The translations under genes and the position numbers were made by a program. From assembly GCA_029964075.1 (NCBI GenBank), contig CM057135.1, positions 43,686,457 to 43,750,456 on the forward strand: DNA of 64,000 nucleotides, in the 5' to 3' direction. The notes beneath the pieces are model-generated. The model searched no databases. It saw nothing but the letters and a program-made list of their open reading frames with translations, and was not told the DNA's origin. Position 1 is the stretch's first letter. Each line of letters starts with the position of its first letter. Shown here piece after piece: positions 9,396 to 19,245 of this stretch. The stretch is from Patiria pectinifera. Its lineage: Eukaryota; Echinodermata; Asteroidea; Valvatida; Asterinidae.

Positions 9396-9812
9396 TTCTT
9401 CCTCCATTGTCTTCTGTTACAGATACACCACCTGGTCTTCCTTGTTTGTGTTTACCCATCTTCCCCCATCTTTCATCCCTTTCCACCTCCATACTGTTCT
9501 CCCCCGCATCATCCCCATTCACTCTCCCACTCTTTTGTCCGTTCCCACTCCCTGTGACCTTTGATCCTTCCCCTTTCTGGTCCCTCCCCTGTTTACACCA
9601 GACCCCTTGTGGTTTGCCATCTCCCTTTGTTTCTTTGTTCTCTCATCCACCCTCCCCTGCATCTTTCCACACCTTTCCCACCTAATCCTCCTTTTGTGTT
9701 TCTTCTTTCAGCCCTGCATGTTTGTGTGCACCCCCATGTTAATCTGTCATTTCTGTTTTAGCCTCTGAAGAAGAACTTGCTATATAAGTTCGCAACGTCA
9801 GGCCACACTAAT
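9396..9812 (+). other. Pyrimidine-rich 3' region of the Penelope-like element
   Basis: About 370 nt of C/T-rich non-coding sequence follows the RT reading frame. It ends near a conserved-looking tail (ctgaagaag...aacgtcag) at about 9765-9802. No gene is present. Confidence 0.6.
9765..9802 (+). ncRNA. Degenerate hammerhead-ribozyme-like core at the Penelope-like 3' end
   Basis: CTGAAGA is followed by a short hairpin (gaactt...aagttc), then gcaac where a hammerhead core would have gaaac, then gtcag. Penelope-like elements are known to carry minimal hammerhead motifs in their terminal repeats. Here the second core box is mutated, so activity is doubtful. Confidence 0.3.
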
Positions 9813-10772
9813 TTTTAGATTTTGATAAAATTACGGTTGAAAAATGGATCCTATTTGCCTGAGAAAGTGGAAGGATGCCACTTGTAAAACGGCTACATGC
9901 AGGCTTGGGAACTATCACTTTTCGGGAGGTGATTTTGTTTTGGTGTGAATATTTAAAAATGTAATCGGCTAGTCTACCCAAATGAAAATATGAAGTAGAA
10001 GACAATAATTTAATTTTTGTTTGAGAAACCCCAGTGATGTCGGCTTGCGTGTTATTTGGCCCTGAACTTTGTTGATTTTACACTGTTTTCAATGGGGCTT
10101 GAATTGGTTCAGTGCACCCTATGGTTGCAGACCATGTAAATCGGTCCGAAATTGCCTGCGCCGGCCAAATCACGATCTTCAGTATTTGAACATGCTGTGG
10201 GCCATGAACTTGAGGGTTGGAAGCCGTGCACAGGATCAACCTCAAATTCTCTTGCAGCGCCATGTTGTTTCCCATTATGCTTTGCGCGATCGTAACCCCT
10301 GGAATTGTGTAATTTAAATATACCAAAATACGGTATATTATAATTAGGGCTGCAGTTTATCCGTTTTACGTGCCGACGCCATCTTTAAAAAGTTAAAAGT
10401 TGTGATTTTGAAGAATCAATCCTTTCAAACACAACGTTTGGACGTTGTTAGCAAAGATTTGTATTAAATGTACGTACCCCTTTCGTGCCTTTACAACCAC
10501 AGATACAGGTTTTTTTCCAGCGAAAAACGCGGCTAACATAATCCATATCGTACAGGCATCGCGACTTTTGAAATTTTTTTTTCGTACGTGACGTTACGTG
10601 CAAAGCTAAGCACGCGAGCGCATTATGGGCGCGCCCGGCGTGCAATCTTCGAAATGCCCGCGCAGTACGCTGTGAATAGTCATTCAGCGTCATTTACGTC
10701 ATCATCACAGCCAGGGGTTAGTGTAAGGAACGAGCACGCGCCCCTGGAGTCGAGGCTGGCACAGGATGGACT
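9813..10772. other. Non-coding sequence
   Basis: No gene or clear repeat was recognised. The last 200 nt are CpG-containing and G/C-richer than the surroundings. Confidence 0.4.
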
Positions 10773-10829
10773 GTGAGCTAGTAGTTAACTACTAGCTCAC
10801 ACTGAACGGAACTAGTTCCGTTCAGTGTG
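10773..10829. repeat. Two overlapping perfect palindromes
   Basis: Positions 10773-10800 form a perfect 28-bp palindrome centred on ttaa. Positions 10798-10829 form a perfect 32-bp palindrome centred on actagt. They share three bases. Each could extrude as a cruciform or fold as a loop-less hairpin. Confidence 0.9.
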
Positions 10830-10845
10830 GATGAAATTGGGGCCC

Positions 10846-11227
10846 TTAGGCCAAACAAAAAAAGTCTCCGGTTTCTGGTATGGAGCTTGCCCCAAAAGTG
10901 GTGCGGCGACGCGGCCTTTTTTTTTTTTTACCTGTTTTTTTTTTTTTTTGGCTTCAAATGTCGGCTGATGACTGCAAATGGTGCCCGACTAAACTTAGTG
11001 CAAATATATGGGAGTCCAGAGAGGCCACATAAAGCTTATTCTCGATCATAACCCCATCTAAAAACACGTTAAAATTGTGCAGCAGCAGGATTCTAGTCAA
11101 ACCAGTGAGTTTGGCGGTTTTGAGACATCATCTTGTATTGAAAAAAAAACTTTTTCATTTTGCCGACGCGCATGGCTACGGCGACGCGCGCGCATACCAG
11201 AAACCGGAGACTTTTGTTTTGGCCTTA
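10846..11227. mobile_element. Non-autonomous element with about 35-bp terminal inverted repeats
   Basis: The left end (10846-10881) and right end (11194-11227) are inverted copies that share agtctccggtttctggtat and an outer taggcc/taaggcc. The interior has poly-T runs and no reading frame. Target duplication was not resolved. Confidence 0.65.
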
Positions 11228-11521
11228 GAGTGTAGGCATCGTTTTTCAACATGGCGATATCGATGGGCTTCAGGACTATTTTCAGGGGTGATCATCTTCG
11301 GATGGAAATTTCTCCTAAAAGTCATCAGTTAACCCACCAAAAATTGAGAAGAAAATGAAAGATGATGAAATAAGCTTTAATTTGATGTGTGTCTCGAACA
11401 CCTTGGAGAGTTGTGACTATTTTTTCCGAATTTCTGAAGTGTGAGCATTTACCATTGGGGTCTATGCAAGTTTATTTACTGGTCTGCAACCCTATGAGAA
11501 AAAAATGAAGCGCCACCTAGT
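11228..11521. other. Non-coding spacer
   Basis: No gene is seen. The final 9 bases (ccacctagt, 11513-11521) are the left target duplication of the MITE that follows. Confidence 0.5.
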
Positions 11522-11621
11522 CAACCTCGTCCCCAGTGCTTACTTTATTTCCAACCGCGTTTCCAAAGAGAGAGCAGGTAGTGGTGGGCGCGTACTGCTC
11601 AACACCCTGGGGACGAGGTTG
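11522..11621. mobile_element. 100-bp MITE with 15-bp TIRs and 9-bp target duplication
   Basis: Both ends read caacctcgtccccag as an inverted pair. The direct repeat ccacctagt flanks the element exactly (11513-11521 and 11622-11630). There is no coding capacity. Confidence 0.88.
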
Positions 11622-11630
11622 CCACCTAGT

Positions 11631-11927
11631 GTTTTTGGAAACTTGAGTAAATCGGGTTCCTGAGTATCTCCTGCACTTAGGAATAACGTATCTGAGACGA
11701 ACGAGTGGGATCAGACTATTTGTACATTTTGCATGGCGTGCGAACCTCGATCATCCTGATCTTCATTCTGTCTCTGGTTTCGTCTCCAAAGACCCACCCT
11801 TCTCCGCATTACTGCTGCTGCTACTCTTCTGCTATCTACTTCCTGGCTTATGTGAGTCCTATGACTAGATGATAAATACTGGCCAGTGCCAGTGGCGTAG
11901 CACGGTCATTATTTATTTGGGGTAACA
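11631..11927. other. Non-coding spacer
   Basis: No gene or repeat was recognised. The end (ggggtaacattta, from about 11919) is part of a host repeat seen again at about 17176. Confidence 0.4.
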
Positions 11928-12692
11928 TTTATAAACGGTCATACTAAAAAGCGTCAACACAGCGTCAACACACTCCAAAGCGTCAACACAGCGTCAACAC
12001 AGCGTCAACACATCCAAAATGCATTAAAAGTGACAAAAACAGTATGTAACCCATATAGTATGGTCAGAAACAAGATTTTGGCTTAAAATTAAAAGGTTAA
12101 ACGTCTGAAAATTTTGATTTTCAGTTCAAGAAAATTGGCTCTCCGTGCCGCTCCGAAATCGGCTGCCATGTTGCCTCAGTGGCAGTGCGGACCATACCAT
12201 TATGCTAATGGGTGATAGCGTTGTACAATAAACCAACAGAGAGGGCGCGGCCGGCCAATACCAAAAGATGTCCATTTCAATAAAGTAAATGAAACATAAA
12301 CACAACTCACAAAATAATGATCCACCACTCCGATCCTCAGTCGTCACAGATCTGGTATCCCTCTGTTCAGTCTGTTGTTTATGACAAGATAATGTCATTA
12401 CCTTTACACCCCTACTTGAAATGGTGTAGTCCAAGCTTTGCGCGAAGTCAAGATGGCGGACAACGGCCGTGCAAGCGAAAGGTCATTTTTTCGCGTGAAA
12501 ATACTATATTTTTAACAAGTAAATGGAAACTCAAACCAATGGAAATTCTCTTTTATTCTATGCTTTACAATTATATACCATTTTTGTTAATTCAGAATGT
12601 GTTATGGATGTGTTGACGGTGTGTTGACGCTTCTGTCATGTGTTGACGCTGTGTTGACGCTGTGTTGACGCTTTTTAGTGCGACCCTTTATA
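11928..12692. mobile_element. Non-autonomous element with 12-bp motif arrays in both ends
   Basis: Both ends start with a tttataaa-type sequence and share actaaaaagcg as an inverted pair. Behind each lies an array of agcgtcaacac units (about five copies on the left at 11950-12012, five on the right at 12608-12675, opposite orientation). The interior (about 12015-12600) has no convincing reading frame. Subterminal motif arrays of this kind are typical transposase-binding regions. Class is not determined. Confidence 0.7.
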
Positions 12693-12916
12693 AAGGGGGG
12701 GGGGGGGCACATGGGGGGGGGGCTGGTACTGTAGCAGTTAGCCCCACTAGTGTGGCCGCGGTATGCTGCGCTGAACCTCTGGCCACACACCGTGGTACCG
12801 CGCACTACTGAGGGCGTTTTCATAAAATTTACAGGCAGTTTCTTACATATGGTTGTATTCTATGATGTCCCATCTATCACTTCTGGGATGCTTTATTAGG
12901 CTGTTAGGTGTAATGA

Positions 12917-15150
12917 CTAATAGCTCTACTGAGTGGAGCGCTGAATTACGGGTACCCCTCCATACTAGCGCTCCACCGATTCACCATACTTTGGTAGCAC
13001 CATCACAGTAGCATAGTCAAAAACCCACGCGAGGACAAAAAGACCCCCAAAAAATGGTAAAGAGATTACAAATGAGAGAGACAGTTATCCTGGATTGATC
13101 TATACATTCTTGACATCCCATGAGACCCCTTTTTTCCCAAACAGCGAACATTTTGGGAAAAAAACAGCAAAATAGTCTGAAAACTTACAGTTCAATGTGT
13201 TTGCATGGAGGTTCAGTTCTTGAATTAGCTTGTCGCTGAGGGCGTCTGACGTGACGTCACCGTCGTTGCTCGATCGATCGCGAAGAAAAACAAGTCGCGC
13301 TTTATCAGCGACTGTTTCGTGTAATAATACGTGCTCCGATCCGCGCCGCGCCGTACGACCCAAGGAGCACGTATTATTACACAAAACAGTCGCAGATAAA
13401 GCGCGACTTGTTTTTCTTCGCGATCGAGCAACGACGGTGACGTCACGTCAGACGCCCTCAGCGACAAGCTAATTCAAGAACTGAACCTCCATGCAAACAC
13501 ATTGAACTGTAAGTTTTCAGACTATTTTGCTGTTTTTTTCCAAAATGTTCCAGTCCTTCATTTTTAAGGAGCGCGATCGCGCAGGCGCTCCTACTGCGCT
13601 CCTCGACTGTCTCGAAGGAGCGCCAAAAGTAGCGCTCCTCAGAAATCCACAAGAGGGCTCGTCAAACACGGGAAGTTTAAAAATAAGAAGTGATAAAAAC
13701 GCAAAGAATTTTAAGTCTTAAGCTACACGTATTTTTCGTTGGTATAATGCCCAAACTCACGTTAATATGCCGCTGGACATCGCTAAAAATGAACGAACAC
13801 CGAGCTTGTACGTACTGTATAAGATCGTGTGTGTACAGCGGTTGTATACTGTGCGTGCACAATCTGCATATCGCAAAGAGCTGCATGAAAACACGTGGGC
13901 CCGTGCGAGTGCAGCAATGACTGGTTCCCGCTGCGCCGCGCACTAAATCCCAATGAAGGCATGATGAAAATGCGGTAACCAGTCAATGTAATAGTCGCGC
14001 GCAGTGCAATGCACTGCCTGCCGTACAGTTTTGCGTGCAGGCCGGACGGAATAGACATCGTAAAAATGCCAAGAAAACAACGATTGAGAAGGACGATCTT
14101 TGCAAGCTTATTCACAAAACTTGATCTTTCTTGTCTGTGTATGTATTTCTCGTGTTCATGAATTTATTTTGAGGAAGTTTTACTGGTATGTGAAGTGAAA
14201 CGATGCAGCGTGTTTCACCGAAATCCTATACCGTGAAACGAGTCTCATTGCCGGCCCACCACACACAGTGCATCACAAACGCTCGTACTAGTGCAAAGTT
14301 CAGACGTTGTTAGCCAGTTTCTCGTCGTGACTAGCATTGTGTATATGGCATACTTGACCTGCATTTTCCATTATTTTTAAGATTATCGACGGCAGATAGT
14401 TTCGATAAAACTTAAGGCAAGTTTGTGTCATTTTGAGGCCCTTTTTGTATAGCTTTCGTAGAGCAATTGAAATAGTTCAGGCTGAACATTTCATATAATT
14501 TTAACGAATCTGAAAGCAAATTTTCAGTTGCTTTATGTGCCGTTTATTAACTCTCCATTTTCCAAGTAAAATCAAGTGATGAACCAACTGACAACTGTAT
14601 TAAAAACGAAAGCCTAAGCAGTAGTCAAACCTTTTATTAATCTCCATTTAGTTAGTTTTTTAAAATAAATTTTACCTTGTCTAGTAACAAAAACGAAAAA
14701 AAGTAACGCAACTTGAGCATATGTTATTATGCAAAAACTAATAATAATGCAGCCCCTTGAATAAATCCTTATATTCAAAATAAAACAAAAACAATGGTAA
14801 CCCGTCGTTTTACCGCTGTATATTCGTAGATTTTAAGGAGAGCGATTTGCTCTCCTCAAATATTTGAGGAGAGCGATTTATAGCTCTCCTGGATTTTCTT
14901 TAAATGAAGGACTGATGTTCGCTGTTTGGGAACAATATAAGGGGTCTCATGGGATGTCAAGAATGTATAGATCAATCCAGGATAACTGTCTCTCTCATTT
15001 GTAATCTCTTTACCATTTTTTGGGGGTCTTTTTGTCCTCGCGTGGGTTTTTGACTATGCTACTGTGATGGTGCTACCAAAGTATGGTGAATCGGTGGAGC
15101 GCTAGTATGGAGGGGTACCCGTAATTCAGCGCTCCACTCAGTAGAGCTAG
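12917..15150. mobile_element. Inner foldback element nested in the outer one
   Basis: Inverted repeats of about 230 bp (12917-13145 and 14915-15150) share gtggagcgctgaattacggg and the adjoining sequence. The 9-bp direct repeat gtgtaatga (12908-12916 and 15151-15159) flanks it. The sequence to the right of the second copy continues what the outer element family has at this position (compare about 22452-22500). The interior, 13551-14900, has no supported gene. The left arm is interrupted by a 405-bp palindrome that the right arm lacks. Confidence 0.82.
13146..13550. repeat. 405-bp near-perfect palindrome
   Basis: Left arm 13146-13337 and right arm 13364-13550 are inverted copies with only a few mismatches, around a 26-nt CpG-rich loop (13338-13363). 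It interrupts the left arm of the inner element at the position matching 14914/14915 in the uninterrupted right arm. It therefore arrived after that element formed, as an insertion or an inverted duplication. Open frames on both strands mirror each other and are not genes. Confidence 0.88.
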
Positions 15151-15284
15151 GTGTAATGATGCTCAATTTTCCGAGATATTCTTGAATCTTTCTGGAGCCC
15201 GTATGCACTCGTGAAACGTCTGGTGATGGCAGCCATTTTGAATGTGACAAGAGATGACCTCAAGCTGCGACGTCGCGTTTATGC

Positions 15285-15466
15285 AAATTACTTGTCGCGC
15301 GAGGGCGCGAGTTGCAAATGCGACGGTTGTTTCCTGTTCCAATTAAAAATGAAAATAATAGTACCCTACGCTGCGCAGGCATCGATGTCGACGGCTTGGA
15401 CGACGCGCGTGACACAGGAAACAGCCGTCGCATTTGCAACTCGCGCCCTCGCTCGACAAGCAATTT
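15285..15466. repeat. Hairpin with about 53-bp arms
   Basis: Arms 15285-15337 and 15414-15466 are inverted copies (shared core gcgagttgcaaatgcgac with single differences). A diverged version of the left arm and its upstream sequence recurs at about 22570-22635, so it belongs to the outer element family. Confidence 0.75.
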
Positions 15467-16164
15467 GCCATACATAATTTCGTACATATGTTCAGTACTC
15501 GCCTAGAAATCTAAATTTGCCTTCCCGCGTGTTCAGGATGTGTCATTTCGACGAAATTTGCCGTCGATGAAGACCCATACGAACGTGTAGAAATTAGATT
15601 TTAACCTGACAAGTGATGACAAGTGACCCTGACAAATGATCCTGGACAAGTACCCAGGGTCATTTGCGTGCAAAATTATCGGAGCCCTCCGAGCTACCCG
15701 TCTGCTTCATGTGGCGCATATGATTGGCAAATAACGAGACCACGTGATAAACGCACCTAATAATTTGGATTCGCACTTATGATCCGGACATAAGGAATGC
15801 CCGGAGCGTCAGTGCGATACCAAATTATCCGCAGCATGTATCACGTGGTAAATCACATGCATGATCGGAGGAGGTTGCAGGACGTACGTCGAGATCTTGA
15901 TACTCTGAATCTGCTGTGACTGTGCGAGCATGGTGCGAGGAATAATTTATGGATTTATAAAAGAAATAACACGTTTGTACACTGGTCAAATATTCAACAA
16001 ACTTTATTCTTATTCTCACTCACTGGTAAATATATGCATGAAATGAGTATTGTGGTGGCTAAAAATGTTACATGCACGTCGTGCATGCTCAGTTAAAAAG
16101 CTACGTGCACAAGCAAAAATCTACATGCACTGGTGCATGCGTGGACCGGGTAAATCGAGCCCTG
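15467..16164 (-). mobile_element. Truncated copy of the hAT-type MITE seen at 48546-49501
   Basis: The sequence aligns in reverse orientation with 48546-about 49246, including tgcatgcac-rich ends and the terminal gtaaatcgagccctg at 16150-16164. The other terminus is missing; the copy abuts the hairpin at 15466. No reading frame is supported. Confidence 0.8.
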
Positions 16165-16313
16165 TACAATGTAGATGGGACATCATACAACCATATGTAA
16201 GAAACTGCCTGTAAATTTTATGAAAACGCCCTCAGTAGTGCGCGGTACCATGGTGTGTGGCCAGAGGTTCAGCGCAGCATACCGCGGCCACACTAGTGGG
16301 GCTATGTAGCAGT

Positions 16314-16456
16314 GTATTGTACTAGCCCAGGTTGGACGAAGTCTTCATTGCATTACGACTAACGTCCAGGATGAGAATTCTCTACATAAGACCACCCAAA
16401 ATTTGGACCAGATTTTTGTTACTTTTTACCTCGTTACAGTACCCAGAAGCTTATTA
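16314..16456. repeat. Right half of the repeat that served as target for the outer element
   Basis: gtattgtac followed by tagcccaggttggac matches the region from about 17221 onward. A more diverged relative is seen at about 20755-20950. Confidence 0.6.
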
Positions 16457-17168
16457 GACCCGTGAACGTGGCTATATACATAGCCACGCTTCAGTCTATA
16501 GTAAAAACACTCTATTGTGATCCGCGGTTACTGTGAGTGAGTGACCGTTCTAGCCGAATTTCGGCTACATTTGACAGAATATTTGCATACAAAAATGAGT
16601 TTTACAGAAAATCCAGTAGAATAGTTTTTTCCGACAGAATTATGTAGATGGAGGTAAAAGGAAAAAGAAAAAAGATCGGAGAAAAATGGGCACATTTGGT
16701 TTGAAAACCTTCATTTTTTGAAAGATCCCTGAAACAAACCCTGCCTTACACAATGGAACAGCAATACAGATAGGTGATTGGCAGACTTTCGAAGTGGATT
16801 TAGCAGAATTTTACATGGTATTACGGTCATACTGCATGTAAGACTGTTAGTCGGGTACCCACTGGTGGGACTCTTACTGTTTTGCGCATGCGGAACTCGG
16901 GGTACCAGAGTATCATGCCTGTCTTTGATTTTCTGATCATTTTGAAAACATTCGTTGTGACAAAGTTGTGGCGTATTTTACTTCGAATTTCTTGACAATG
17001 ACAGATCCAACACTCGCGTAAATTCACAGGAAGCCTAACAAGTAAGTGATTTTATGGGCAAAATTATACGTGGTTATAGGCCTATGTAGCGGATCAAAAG
17101 ATATAATGATTTCGCTTGTATTTATGCGAGGGAAGCGGGTGGCGTTGTATACGCCACATTCACGGGTC
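16457..17168. mobile_element. 712-bp non-autonomous element with TA target duplication
   Basis: The ends gacccgtgaacgtggc and its inverted partner gccacattcacgggtc lie next to TA on both sides (16455-16456, 17169-17170). Each end carries a short hairpin (gtggc...gccac). There is no coding region. The same end sequence appears once more inside the hAT-type MITE at about 49271-49298. Confidence 0.65.
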
Positions 17169-17170
17169 TA

Positions 17171-17430
17171 TAATTGGGGTAACATTTATTGAAGGGGGGG
17201 GGGGCTGGTACTGTAGCAGTGTATTGTACGTATACATAGCCCAGGTTGGACTTCGTTGTGTACACGCAACGGAGTCCAGGGTATGAATCTCTCCTGCCAT
17301 AACACATTTTTTCATATTTTTACCTGACGGAGGAAGCTAAAATTTCGCTTTATAGTTCCAGAAAAAGAGTTTGTTCATCACTTTTACAGAAAATACTCAT
17401 TTTGATCGAATTTGCATCAATTCAGGTTTT
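17171..17430. repeat. Repeat copy with the unoccupied target site
   Basis: ggctggtac followed by tgtagcagt and gtattgtac runs uninterrupted here (about 17203-17229). Around 12739-16304 the same words are split by the outer element. The upstream part (ggggtaacattta) also matches the left flank of the 11928-12692 element. Confidence 0.75.
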
Positions 17431-17730
17431 AGAAGGTAAGACCTTAGGGGACGTTTTTTATACAGCCATAAATAGATTTAGTGGCTTATTTTCTGCCTTG
17501 AAAGTCAAGATTTCAAGCTGAAATGAGTTTCGCTCAGTGCAAAATGGACAAAAAACAAAACTTGGGTGCCTTCTTGATTTCGCCCGTTTTTGCGTCCATC
17601 ACGTTTAACATGCGTTTAATAAGTAGGGTGTGATGGGTGGGGCCGGGTGATACTGAATGGGTTGTGTTTTGGTGGGATGATTTGTGATAGGGTGTGGAAG
17701 TGGTGTGGGGTGGACATAACCTCTTAACAG
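17431..17730. other. Non-coding spacer
   Basis: No feature was recognised apart from a G/T-rich stretch at about 17625-17715. Confidence 0.4.
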
Positions 17731-18240
17731 AAGCACCTAGGCCTATGGCAATATCGTTTGCACCATTGTCTTTTTCCTTTCCAGAGCTTTTATTTGATTG
17801 AAATTCGGCTATATTTCAACTTATAATAAACATTATGCTAATTAATAAGGGACACAGTCACGTTGACTCGAATTACAAGAAGAAGAATTCATAGAGTATG
17901 GTGTCTTTGGGAGGAAAAACATGTAACTCCTGGTAGGAAGCTCCTATGGCAATATCGTTTGCACCATTGTCTTTCTCACATCTAGAGCTTTAATTTGATG
18001 CAAAGTTTGACTAAATTGGAACTTAAAATAAACAGAATGCTCATTTCTAACAAAACAATCACGTTGACTCAAATGACGACCAGAAGATTTCCATGAGGAC
18101 GCGTCTTTGGGAGGGCATAACTCCTGAAGAGAAGCACCTATGGCATTTATTTTTGCACCATTGTCATTTATTTTTGCACCATTGTCTTTCTCCCGTCCAG
18201 AGCTTTTATTTGATGTATAATTCAACCATATTTACCAAAA
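17731..18240. repeat. Tandem repeat of about 195-200 bp, 2.6 copies
   Basis: Copies start near 17741, 17943 and 18136 with cctatggca and ttgcaccattgtctt. They share the downstream words agagctttwatttgat and cacgttgact. Copies are diverged, so the array is old. Confidence 0.75.
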
Positions 18241-18849
18241 AATTAAAAATGGTCTAATATAGCTATAACAAGGAATCAACGGATTTGTAAATTTGGTGGG
18301 CTGAAAATAGGAATGTCAATTTCGGTATTTCATTTGTAAATCCAGTGCGGTACCGTCTTGTTCAGGAACATAACATGACGCTCCCGGTAAAACAAGGATT
18401 ATTTTCATTACTATTTATTAACGGAAGGCCCCAAAAGTCAAGTATTGGGTGTTAAGAAAATCTGGGTAGCTCGGTCAAGCAAAACTATTGTGAGACTGAA
18501 TGATCACCAGTACATGGAACAACGAACAGAGCCGGCCAATTCACCATGCCGCCATGATGTACTACTAGACTTGTTGCCAGTCTGTGTATGGTACTAAAAG
18601 AATAAGCTGAAAAAAAATTGCGGGTGCAACCGAGCATTATCATGTTTTATAGGTAAAGATGTTTCCCCGTTTATTGATCGGGTTTCATTCTTGGGCCTTG
18701 AGCCCAACACCTATTGTTTTTCTATGAATTTAATGTTCCTTTTTTTTTTCTTTCTTCGAGACAAATTCTTCTCCGGAACTGTTTGTCAAAATGAAAACAT
18801 ATGAACAGTTGTCAATACATGAATGTACAACCCACTGAAGATGTATATT
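18241..18849. other. Non-coding spacer
   Basis: No gene, RNA or clear repeat was found. Confidence 0.4.
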
Positions 18850-19245
18850 TTTTTGCAATTACATTGTACATCATCATGACGTCATCGTGGGTCACGTGAC
18901 GTCAATTAAATGTTCATCTACAACACATCCCGGTGTAGGTACATACCAAGTTTCAACCCCATCAGACCTGTATTTTTTGTAGATATTGGCCTTCACAATA
19001 TGCAATATTAATATGACGTCACATGTCACGTGATGATGTCATCGTGACGTCAATTAAATGTTCATCTGTAACACATCCCGGTTTAGGTACACACCAAGTT
19101 TCAACCCAATCGGGCCTGTAGTTATGGAGATATACATGTAGGCCTAGGCCTTTAAAATATGCACCTACATGTATATTGTGACGTCACAGGTCACGTGATG
19201 ACGTCACGATGACGTCACGATGACGTCAATATTCGATGCACATCT
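18850..19245. repeat. Tandem repeat of about 150-175 bp rich in TGACGTCA and TCACGTGA
   Basis: The anchor gacgtcaattaaatgttcatc is seen at 18898 and 19046, and a shortened form at about 19222. Units share cacatcccggt, aggtacayaccaagtttcaa and clusters of gacgtca/tcacgtga palindromes. These match CRE/ATF and E-box consensus sites, but no regulatory role is shown. Confidence 0.7.

Larger units (their letters stand above)
12739..16304. mobile_element. Outer foldback element (MULE-like), 3566 bp with nested insertions
   Basis: About 135-bp terminal inverted repeats (12739-12875 and 16173-16304, nearly identical) begin tagccccactagtgtggcc. The 9-bp direct repeat tgtagcagt flanks the element exactly (12730-12738 and 16305-16313). 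A related repeat at about 17212-17230 has the same flanks joined without the element, which serves as an unoccupied site. A 9-bp duplication with long TIRs suggests a Mutator-like (MULE) relative. No transposase is encoded. About 2.2 kb of the length is a second nested element, and about 0.7 kb is a hAT-type fragment. Confidence 0.88.

Noticed and set aside
13225-13472. Matching 80-codon proteins on opposite strands
   Set aside because: They are the two arms of one palindrome read on both strands; no codon-level conservation is implied.
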